A DNA stretch of 27,772 nucleotides. Origin: Candidatus Woesearchaeota archaeon. GTDB taxonomy: Archaea; Nanobdellota; Nanobdellia; Woesearchaeales; WJKL01. The notes beneath the pieces were generated by a model. The model was given only the letters and a program-made list of their open reading frames with translations, did no database searches and was not told where the DNA came from. Made by a program: the position numbers and the translations under genes. Each line of letters opens with the position of its first letter. Position 1 is the stretch's first letter. The stretch is from the NCBI GenBank assembly GCA_019322815.1, contig JAHWIB010000015.1, positions 1 through 27,772 on the forward strand, given 5' to 3'. Positions 21,722 through 27,772 of the stretch are shown here, piece after piece.

Positions 21722-23974
21722 ATGTATCAATTAATTATCTGTGAAAAACCTAATGCAGCAAAAAAAATAGCAGAAGCTCTCGCCGACAAAAAACCAATTA
21801 AAAAAACAACAAGAGAAAAAGTTCCTTATTATGAACTAGCTCATGAAGGAAAAAAGATAATTGTTTCATGTGCAGTAGGTCATCTTTATGGATTAAAACA
21901 AAAAGCAGGAACTAAATCTCAATATCCTGTCTTTGATATTGAATGGGCGCCTACAGGAGAAATAACCAAAAAAGCAGCATTCTCAAATAAATATTTGAGA
22001 AATATCAAGAGACTTGCAAAAGATGCAGATGAATTTATTATAGCAACAGACTATGATATTGAAGGAGAAGTTATTGGATTGAACATAATAAAATATGCAT
22101 GCAAGCAAAAAGATGCAAAAAGAATGAAGTTTTCTACATTAACAAGAGATGATTTAATCAAAGCATATGATAAAAGAACTCCCCATCTTGACTGGCCTCA
22201 GGCTCATGCAGGAGAAACAAGACATAAGATGGATTGGTATTTTGGAATTAACCTGTCAAGAGCTTTGACTCATTCAATAAAAGAAGCAGGAGCATTCAAA
22301 TTAATGTCAACCGGCCGTGTCCAAGGTCCTGCATTAAAATTAGTTGTAGACAAGGAAAAGGAAATCAAGGCCTTTAAGCCAGATCCTTACTGGGAAATAC
22401 AACTAAAAGGAGAAATTAACAAAGGAGATATAATTGCCTTGCATGAATTAGGTAAAATCTTTGATTCAAAAAAAGCACAGGAAATATTTGATAAAATACA
22501 TAAAGAGAAGACAGCAAAAGTAATAAATGTCGAGAAAAAAAGATTCAATGCAAATCCTCCAGTTCCTTTTGATTTGACTTCTTTGCAGATTGAAGCTCAT
22601 AAATGTCTATATATATCCCCAAAAAATACATTATCAACAGCACAAGAACTTTATACAGGAGGATATATCTCTTATCCAAGAACATCCAGCCAGCAGTTGC
22701 CAAAGGAAATTGGATATAAAAAAATATTAACATTGCTGTCAAAACAAGCATCTTATAAAAATGAAACAGATTTTTTATTGAAAAAATCAAAACTAATGCC
22801 AAATAACGGCAAAAAAACAGATCCAGCTCATCCTGCTATTTATCCTACAGGAATTCCTCCTAAATTTAAATCAGATTATGAAAAAAAATTATATGATCTA
22901 ATTGTAAGAAGATTTTTTGCAGTATTTGGAGATCCCGCAGTAAGAGAAACAATGACTGTAAATCTTGACTGTAATAAAGAAAATTTTATTACAAAAGGAA
23001 CAACAACCATAGAGAAAGGATGGTTTGAATTATATGGAAAACATGTCAAACTAAAAGAAGAAGAACTGCCTAAAATAAACAAAGGAGATATTTGCAATAT
23101 AAAAAAATTAGAAAAATTAGATAAAGAAACAACTCCTCCTAAAAGATATACAGAAGCTTCTTTAATCAAAGCTTTAGAAAAAGAGAATCTTGGAACAAAA
23201 GCAACTAGGGCTTCTATAATAGAAACATTATTTGATAGAGGATTTATAGATGGAAAAGCAATTGAAGCAACTGAGATGGGAATAAGAACAGAAGAAACAT
23301 TAGAAAAACATTCTCCTAAGATTGTTGAACCAACTTTAACAAGACATTTTGAAGAAGATATGGAAAAGATAAGAGAAGGAAAAAAGGAGCCTAAAACAGT
23401 TTTAGAAGAATCTAAAAAAGCAGTGACAGAAATAACAGATGAATTTGACAAACATCTAAAAGAAATTGGTGAAGAACTGCTAAAAGCAGAAAGAGAAACA
23501 AGAAATGTTATGACTTATGTAGGAAAATGCCCTGTCTGCAAAGATGGAGAGCTTCATATAAGAAAAGGAAAGTTTGGGCATTTCATTGCCTGCAATAAAT
23601 ATCCTGACTGCAAGACAATATTTTCTATTCCTCAAGTAAAAGTTAGGCCCACAAAAGAGATCTGCGAAACCTGCGGAATGCCAAAAGTTCAAATCATAAA
23701 GAAAAGAAAAGGCCCTCAGATAATCTGCATTAATCCAAAATGCCCTTCAAAATTAGAAGACTATGACGAAGAGCAGAAAAAAGAGATGGAAGAGATTGAT
23801 AAAGGCAAGATAGAAAAAGAATGCCCTAAATGCGGCAAGCCTTTAGTTCTTAGAAAATCAATATATGGGGCATTTTTAGGATGTTCTGGCTATCCAAAAT
23901 GCAGATACACAGAAAAACTCCAGGATGATACACCATTAAAAGAGGATTTTGAAAAAACTAAGAAAAAGAGATAG
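21722..23974 (+). CDS. topA: DNA topoisomerase I (type IA)
   Basis: The enzyme relaxes negative supercoils by single-strand passage. The 750-residue protein begins with the TOPRIM domain (IICEKPNAAKKIA with Glu8, and ATDYDIEGE with the acidic triad near 110-116). GRVQGPALKLVVDKE belongs to the core, and GYISYPRTSSQQLP contains the catalytic Tyr318. Three C-terminal zinc-ribbon segments follow: CPVCKDGE to YPDCKT (about 605-630), CETCGMP to NPKCPS, and CPKCGKP to YPKCRY. No helicase domain is present, so it is not reverse gyrase, consistent with a non-hyperthermophile. It starts 25 nt after the CrtC-like gene without a clear Shine-Dalgarno and overlaps the convergent CCA-enzyme gene by 17 bp. 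Confidence 0.96.
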   Translation: MYQLIICEKPNAAKKIAEALADKKPIKKTTREKVPYYELAHEGKKIIVSCAVGHLYGLKQKAGTKSQYPVFDIEWAPTGEITKKAAFSNKYLRNIKRLAKDADEFIIATDYDIEGEVIGLNIIKYACKQKDAKRMKFSTLTRDDLIKAYDKRTPHLDWPQAHAGETRHKMDWYFGINLSRALTHSIKEAGAFKLMSTGRVQGPALKLVVDKEKEIKAFKPDPYWEIQLKGEINKGDIIALHELGKIFDSKKAQEIFDKIHKEKTAKVINVEKKRFNANPPVPFDLTSLQIEAHKCLYISPKNTLSTAQELYTGGYISYPRTSSQQLPKEIGYKKILTLLSKQASYKNETDFLLKKSKLMPNNGKKTDPAHPAIYPTGIPPKFKSDYEKKLYDLIVRRFFAVFGDPAVRETMTVNLDCNKENFITKGTTTIEKGWFELYGKHVKLKEEELPKINKGDICNIKKLEKLDKETTPPKRYTEASLIKALEKENLGTKATRASIIETLFDRGFIDGKAIEATEMGIRTEETLEKHSPKIVEPTLTRHFEEDMEKIREGKKEPKTVLEESKKAVTEITDEFDKHLKEIGEELLKAERETRNVMTYVGKCPVCKDGELHIRKGKFGHFIACNKYPDCKTIFSIPQVKVRPTKEICETCGMPKVQIIKKRKGPQIICINPKCPSKLEDYDEEQKKEMEEIDKGKIEKECPKCGKPLVLRKSIYGAFLGCSGYPKCRYTEKLQDDTPLKEDFEKTKKKR

Positions 23975-25208
23975 ATTTAACCTTCTCTTTAACATACTTA
24001 TTTTTAATTAATTCTTTAACTAACTTATCAGCATCACAAAATTCCCTTTTAACTTTTGCAAATATCTTTCCTTTTTTAGCAAATGTTTTTCCTTTATATC
24101 GTTTTTTAAAATTTTCAACATATTCTTTTAATTTTAAAGGAGGCCCTTGCTTTTCAACATATTCTGATAAAGGTTTTTTATCAACAATAAACCAAAACAA
24201 AGTTTTTTTTGCTTTGTCCCATCTCCATCCTTTTTCATATACTTTAAATTCTTTTTTATTCAATTCTTTTTCAATAAATTCAATTGATTTCAATAATTTG
24301 CTTCCGACAACATCTTCTTTTCCAGGCAAAGCAGCTATATCTAATAAAATTAATTTATCTTTTCCAGCTCTTTCTTTTATTTCATCAATACTAATCTCTT
24401 TAATTTCAAAAAATTCTTTTACAGGTCTTTTCAAAAATTCTTTACAGATACAGATAAATTCATCAAATTTTTCATGACTGACAGCTGCAGCAGCATTTCT
24501 ATCCTTCTGCACTGGATCAATAATAACCAAAGGAGAATAAATCTTAGATAAGTTTAATTTGTCTAATATCTCTTTCTTATTTCTATAATATTTTTCAACA
24601 TCAATAAATACTTTATCTTTCCATTTAGAAGCATTCTTTACTAAATTCAAAAATCCACCATAATAAATAGTCAAAATCTCACAGATATATCCAGAAAACC
24701 CTTTGATATAACTTTCAGCTCCATAAATTCCTTGTGCTTTGCAGAATTGTTTTGTTAATCTGATATCATCAGCATATTTTTTATGCTTCTTAACCCATGC
24801 AGCATGCAATGGACTGACATCTGTTATATTTTTAGCATCAGAAGCATTTTTAATCTTCAAAATAGGAACAATCTCAAAAGTAAATCCCTCTTTTTTTATT
24901 TGAAAATAATCTCTGCTTCCATGCAGCCTTGAAATTTTCTTAAAAATTTTTTTTAAATGTTTTTCTAAAATATCAGAAAGCTGGTCACTTTTATCTTTAT
25001 ATTTTTGATAATTAAATCCAACAAAAACATCAGCATCATGAGCCTTGCTCAGCCAAGTTCCTTTTGCCCCGCTTCCGCCTAACTCAGCTTTTGCATCTTT
25101 AAGACCTTTACTAATTCTTTTTAGAAAATTATCTATCTTATTCTTAACTTCTTTTTCCTCTTCTTTACTTGGCTTGATATCTTTTAAAACCTCATTTAAT
25201 ATTTCCAT
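23958..25208 (-). CDS. cca: CCA tRNA nucleotidyltransferase, archaeal class I
   Basis: The enzyme builds or repairs the 3' CCA end of tRNAs without a nucleic acid template. The 416-residue protein shows the class I nucleotidyltransferase motif GGSGAKGTWLSKAHDADVFV (catalytic Asp58 and Asp60) and the following strand TFEIVPI with the third acidic position. DVSPLHAAWVKKH, TKQFCKAQGIYGAESYIKGFSGY and LVIIDPVQKDRNAAAAVS are the conserved central and tail-domain blocks of the archaeal enzyme. Length is near the archaeal norm (about 430-450). A TATA box at 25230-25240 supports a leaderless start at 25208. Confidence 0.95.
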   Translation of the reverse strand: MEILNEVLKDIKPSKEEEKEVKNKIDNFLKRISKGLKDAKAELGGSGAKGTWLSKAHDADVFVGFNYQKYKDKSDQLSDILEKHLKKIFKKISRLHGSRDYFQIKKEGFTFEIVPILKIKNASDAKNITDVSPLHAAWVKKHKKYADDIRLTKQFCKAQGIYGAESYIKGFSGYICEILTIYYGGFLNLVKNASKWKDKVFIDVEKYYRNKKEILDKLNLSKIYSPLVIIDPVQKDRNAAAAVSHEKFDEFICICKEFLKRPVKEFFEIKEISIDEIKERAGKDKLILLDIAALPGKEDVVGSKLLKSIEFIEKELNKKEFKVYEKGWRWDKAKKTLFWFIVDKKPLSEYVEKQGPPLKLKEYVENFKKRYKGKTFAKKGKIFAKVKREFCDADKLVKELIKNKYVKEKVKSISFS

Positions 25209-25229
25209 ACTAAAATAAAATTATTCATA

Positions 25230-25240
25230 GTATTTATAAG
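25230..25240 (-). promoter_or_regulatory. TATA box of cca
   Basis: CTTATAAATAC (minus strand) ends 22 nt before the cca ATG. It is distinct from the plus-strand TATA box of the divergent fabF-like gene 20 bp away. Confidence 0.45.
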
Positions 25241-25260
25241 TTTCTAATTATCAATTAGCA

Positions 25261-25273
25261 TAATATTTAAAAA
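25261..25273 (+). promoter_or_regulatory. TATA box of the ketoacyl synthase gene
   Basis: TAATATTTAAAAA lies 23-35 nt before the ATG at 25296. No Shine-Dalgarno is visible, so leaderless translation is inferred. Confidence 0.45.
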
Positions 25274-25295
25274 TAACTTCTAAACATTTTGAGCT

Positions 25296-26594
25296 ATGCA
25301 AAGAAGAGTTGTAATAACTGGAATGGGTCCAATAACCTCTATAGGAATTGGCAAAGAAGAATTCTGGAAAAATTCATTAGAAGGAAGATCAGGAACAGAA
25401 AGAATCCCATTTGATTGGTTCAAAAAAAATCCAGGCAGATTCTATTCACATGTTTGCGCAACTGTTAAAGATTTTAATCCTAAAAATTATGGATTGAAAA
25501 GCAGATCTAAAACATTAGACAGGGCTTCTTTATTTGCATTAGCTGCAGCCTATCTTGCATTGCAGGACGCAGGAATAGATTTTACAGCACAAAACAACAA
25601 AGCAGAAATAAAAGGTCTTGATCTTGATCAAGGCTGCGTTATAGTCTCAACAGGAATTGGAGGCTTTAATACAGTAACAGAAGAGCACGAGCATTATACC
25701 TTAGAAAAAAAACTTAACCCATTTACTGTTTCTAAACTAATGCCAAATGCACCTTCTGATAATATATCAATTATGTATAGGATACGCGGAGAATCTAAGC
25801 CAGTTCCAACTGCTTGTGCAGCAGGAACAATGGGAATTGGAGAGGCTTTTAGATTAATATCTTCAGAAGAATATAGATGGATACTTGGAGGAGGAGTGGA
25901 ATCCTGCTATGGACATGATGGGTATGGCTTTAAGGGATTTGATGCAATAGCTATGGATGGAAATAGGGCATTATCAACTGCTTATAATGATAGGCCTGAA
26001 TCAGCATCAAGACCATTTGAAAAGAATAGAGATGGTTTTATTCTTGCAGAAGGCGGAGCAGTATTATTTGTTGAAGAGCTTGAACATGCTTTAGCAAGAG
26101 GAGCTGAAATTTATGCAGAAATTACAGCATATAAATCAAATTCTGATGCTCATAGTATAATGGGTTTAGACCCAGAAGCAAAACAATTGACAAAACTGAT
26201 TAATGACTTATTGAAAAAGGCAGAACTAGATCCAAATGATATACAATATATTAATGCACATGCTACTTCAACACCTCCTAATGATAGAACAGAAACATTG
26301 GCGATTAAAAAAGCATTAGGCAACAATGCTTATAATTTAGTAATAGGCGGAACAAAATCAAGAGTAGGACATTCAATAGCAGGCTCAGGAGCGATTGAAA
26401 TAGCAGAAACAGCTTTGGTGATACATAATGGAAAAATTCCTCCAACAATAAACTTTGAAGAAAAAGACCCAGACTGCGATTTAGATTATTCTCATAATAA
26501 AATAACAGAAAGGCCAATAGAAACCGCTCTAAAACTTACTTCTGGTTTTGGAGGGCATAATGCAGGTTTAGTAATCAAAAAATATAAACAATAA
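25296..26594 (+). CDS. fabF: Beta-ketoacyl-ACP synthase II-like (FabF type)
   Basis: FabF condenses an acyl thioester with malonyl-ACP in fatty-acid elongation. The 432-residue protein has the complete thiolase-fold active site: Cys174 in VPTACAAGTMG, His322 in INAHATSTPPND, Lys354 and His359 in GTKSRVGHSIAGSG. The N-terminal RRVVITGMGPITSIG and the terminal TSGFGGHNAGLVI are also intact, so the enzyme should be active. Archaea generally lack the bacterial ACP-dependent fatty-acid pathway, so this gene is unusual and probably of bacterial origin. No ACP, malonyl transferase, reductase or dehydratase gene is present nearby. It may serve a polyketide-like or lipoyl-precursor role. Transcription is leaderless from the TATA box at 25261-25273. 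Confidence 0.93.
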   Translation: MQRRVVITGMGPITSIGIGKEEFWKNSLEGRSGTERIPFDWFKKNPGRFYSHVCATVKDFNPKNYGLKSRSKTLDRASLFALAAAYLALQDAGIDFTAQNNKAEIKGLDLDQGCVIVSTGIGGFNTVTEEHEHYTLEKKLNPFTVSKLMPNAPSDNISIMYRIRGESKPVPTACAAGTMGIGEAFRLISSEEYRWILGGGVESCYGHDGYGFKGFDAIAMDGNRALSTAYNDRPESASRPFEKNRDGFILAEGGAVLFVEELEHALARGAEIYAEITAYKSNSDAHSIMGLDPEAKQLTKLINDLLKKAELDPNDIQYINAHATSTPPNDRTETLAIKKALGNNAYNLVIGGTKSRVGHSIAGSGAIEIAETALVIHNGKIPPTINFEEKDPDCDLDYSHNKITERPIETALKLTSGFGGHNAGLVIKKYKQ

Positions 26595-26596
26595 AC

Positions 26597-26727
26597 GGCT
26601 TAGTAGAAAATCTCACCCTTTTGGGTCAGTGAGCGTTGAAAAGGCTCGTGAGACTGCTCAACTCTAGTGCAACATCATGCGAAGCCTGAAGGTTGCACGT
26701 AGCGAATGAGAGATTTTCTACAGAGCC
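26597..26727 (+). ncRNA. Candidate structured RNA/folded element, copy 2
   Basis: GTAGAAAATCTC (26603-26614) pairs perfectly with GAGATTTTCTAC (26710-26721); GGCT/AGCC extends this P1 stem outward across a 2x2 loop. ACCC-TTTT-GGGT (26615-26626) is the adjacent P2. After CA, GTGAGC (26629-26634) can pair with GCGAAT (26702-26707), with tandem G.A pairs and a G.U in place of the G-C of copy 1. GA then returns to P1. Inside are two more stems, GTTGA/TCAAC (26635-26662) and GTGCAAC/GTTGCAC (26667-26698). The layout equals copy 1 although only short junction sequences are shared. It sits between the convergent fabF-like and HPr-kinase-like genes. Confidence 0.55.
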
Positions 26728-26742
26728 ACAATAAACACAAAC

Positions 26743-27546
26743 TTAATAAATTAGATTCCAAAAATCGCATTTTTTTCTAAAATATAGGTTATAAACATTA
26801 ACTTTCTTAACTAAATTTGATAAAACTTTTAATTGTTTTTTTCTGTCAATATAATTTTGATATCTCCAAGAAGTTTTTTTTATAAATTTAAAAGCATCTT
26901 TTTTGGAAAGCTTAACTAATTTATTCTTATTTGATTTTATTATTCGAAAACATGCTTTGAGCTCTGCTGATTTATTATCTTTGCAGATATTTTTTAATAA
27001 TGTATTTTTTGGCACGCTCCAAATCTTGAACTTATTATTTACTTCTCTAACTAATGAACAATCATCATGAAGAATTATTCCTTTTTTGATAAAAGATTGG
27101 GAAATTGTTGATTTTCCACTATAACAAGGTCCAAAAAATAAATATCCTTTTTTGTTTTTTACTAATGAAGCAGCATGTAGTTCTGTTCCAGCATTTTTAT
27201 TTAAAACAATACTAAATATTATTGGCAAAAGAAAATTTAAATGAGTAATTTCTTTTTTGTTTGTTATATATACCCCTTTACTTTTATTTTTGTTGATTTG
27301 AAGCTCATTATAATCATTAGTTATATCAAATTTAATTTTTAGTTCATTTGAAGTATTTTTACTAATATAATAACCAGTTCTTCTCTTAAGAATTCTTTGG
27401 TTTATAATATTTAATTCAAAAGCTGGTTTTGACTTCATTTTTTTGATAAATCCTTTGTAATATTGATTAATCTTTTTTAAAAAAGAATTAGATGGACAAC
27501 TTATTCTGATGGGTAAATCTGAAACTTTAATTGTTAATTGTTCCAT
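26743..27546 (-). CDS. HPr-kinase-like ATPase, probably of a peptide-modification locus
   Basis: This 267-residue protein has the HPr kinase/phosphorylase-type P-loop GPCYSGKST (about residues 139-147). It is preceded by ELHAASLV and followed by IILHDDCSLV with the acidic pair typical of the fold. The N-terminal 110 residues lack the HPrK regulatory domain and are instead beta-rich and unassigned. Stand-alone proteins of this type occur in lasso-peptide and radical SAM peptide-maturation (ScmC-like) clusters, not in sugar regulation. A GAGGGTG Shine-Dalgarno precedes the ATG, and the gene starts 19 nt after the stop of a SPASM-domain protein, so the two form one operon. A role in peptide maturation is inferred from context. 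Confidence 0.7.
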   Translation of the reverse strand: MEQLTIKVSDLPIRISCPSNSFLKKINQYYKGFIKKMKSKPAFELNIINQRILKRRTGYYISKNTSNELKIKFDITNDYNELQINKNKSKGVYITNKKEITHLNFLLPIIFSIVLNKNAGTELHAASLVKNKKGYLFFGPCYSGKSTISQSFIKKGIILHDDCSLVREVNNKFKIWSVPKNTLLKNICKDNKSAELKACFRIIKSNKNKLVKLSKKDAFKFIKKTSWRYQNYIDRKKQLKVLSNLVKKVNVYNLYFRKKCDFWNLIY

Positions 27547-27565
27547 TTAAAACACCCTCTTTATG

Positions 27566-27772
27566 TTAGTCCTCTTTTATGTAGGATGGTTTATGTTTGC
27601 ATGTTAAAGCTTCAATAGGGCAAAGCTTTAGATTACAATATTGCAGATATTTACATTTTATACATTTTTTCCATACATCCTTAAACTTAAGAGATCTTAA
27701 CCATTTTAATTTTTTTGATTCATACCAAATTTTTTCAAGTGGTTTTTTTCTAATATTTCCAGCGTATAGAGT
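27566..27772 (-). CDS. Radical SAM/SPASM protein, C-terminal end only
   Basis: The last 68 codons of a minus-strand gene enter the window; the radical SAM core lies beyond its edge. The visible part begins YAGNIRKKPLEKIW, the usual lead into the second half of a SPASM domain, then carries the cysteine cluster CIKCKYLQYCNLKLCP and a final Cys in LTCKHK. Such clusters hold the auxiliary Fe-S centres of PqqE- and AlbA-type peptide maturases. It is immediately upstream of the HPr-kinase-like gene (19 nt). Without the CxxxCxxC core in view the assignment rests on the SPASM end alone. The precursor peptide, if any, must lie beyond the window edge. Confidence 0.65.
   Translation of the reverse strand, partial: TLYAGNIRKKPLEKIWYESKKLKWLRSLKFKDVWKKCIKCKYLQYCNLKLCPIEALTCKHKPSYIKED

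Noticed and set aside
22876..23451. 191-codon open frame antisense to topA
   Set aside because: It lies wholly inside the well-supported topoisomerase gene, its translation is Ser/Phe/Val-rich with no domain, and it has no promoter or ribosome binding site.
21722..23974. Reverse gyrase
   Set aside because: There is no N-terminal helicase domain; the protein starts directly with the TOPRIM domain and has the length of an ordinary type IA topoisomerase.
26743..27546. Canonical HPr kinase/phosphorylase of sugar regulation
   Set aside because: The N-terminal regulatory domain is missing and no HPr or PTS gene is nearby; the SPASM neighbour points to a different role.

Overview
The window is AT-rich, gene-dense archaeal DNA. 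I infer a DPANN-type archaeon (Woesearchaeota/Pacearchaeota-like), with moderate confidence. The archaeal evidence is a set of families: NurA nuclease, archaeal class I CCA-adding enzyme, Taw1 (wyosine synthesis), pyruvoyl-dependent arginine decarboxylase, DhnA-type class I fructose-bisphosphate aldolase and a geranylgeranyl-reductase-family flavoprotein. In addition, many starts lie 22-35 nt downstream of a TATA box with no room for a leader. Genes inside operons, and some at the head of one, carry Shine-Dalgarno sites instead (GGAGG, GAGGTG, GGGGTG). Several convergent genes overlap at their 3' ends, which indicates a compact genome.

Layout. (1) 99-1452: a GIDE-domain membrane protein followed by LemA. 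(2) 1509-6888: a thymidylate/folate island of thyA, folA, glyA and dut on the plus strand, tmk convergent on the minus strand, and folC just beyond. A small lipoprotein with a Kunitz/BPTI-like cysteine pattern sits between tmk and folC. Together these genes form the complete folate-dependent dTMP cycle. (3) 7005-9958: a large secreted cysteine-rich protein with a Cna-B-like domain, an internal duplication and thrombospondin type 3-like calcium repeats, then a small membrane protein. (4) 10026-12397: a YhhQ-family queuosine/archaeosine-precursor transporter with a broken small gene coupled behind it, an unknown protein, and taw1. (5) 12387-16707: a coiled-coil protein, a metallophosphoesterase, arginine decarboxylase, then a dolichol-kinase-like protein overlapping a DUF368 polyprenyl-phosphate transporter. 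(6) 16743-19493: class I aldolase, two paralogous four-helix membrane proteins, and NurA. (7) 19557-25208: a GGR-family flavoprotein overlapping a CrtC/AttH-like gene, topoisomerase I, and the CCA-adding enzyme. (8) 25296-end: a FabF-type ketoacyl synthase, then on the minus strand an HPr-kinase-like ATPase directly downstream of the C-terminal end of a radical SAM/SPASM protein. This last pair looks like the edge of a peptide-modification (RiPP-like) locus.

The least expected signal is a pair of non-coding elements at 13737-13853 and 26597-26727. Their primary sequences differ almost everywhere, yet they share one architecture: a perfect 12-13 bp closing stem, an immediately adjacent small hairpin, and a GTGAGC/GCGAAY helix with tandem G.A pairs. 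The closing stems differ in sequence but stay fully complementary, which looks like covariation. I infer a structured RNA or folded mobile element that I cannot assign to a known family. No tRNA, rRNA, CRISPR array or transposase was seen.
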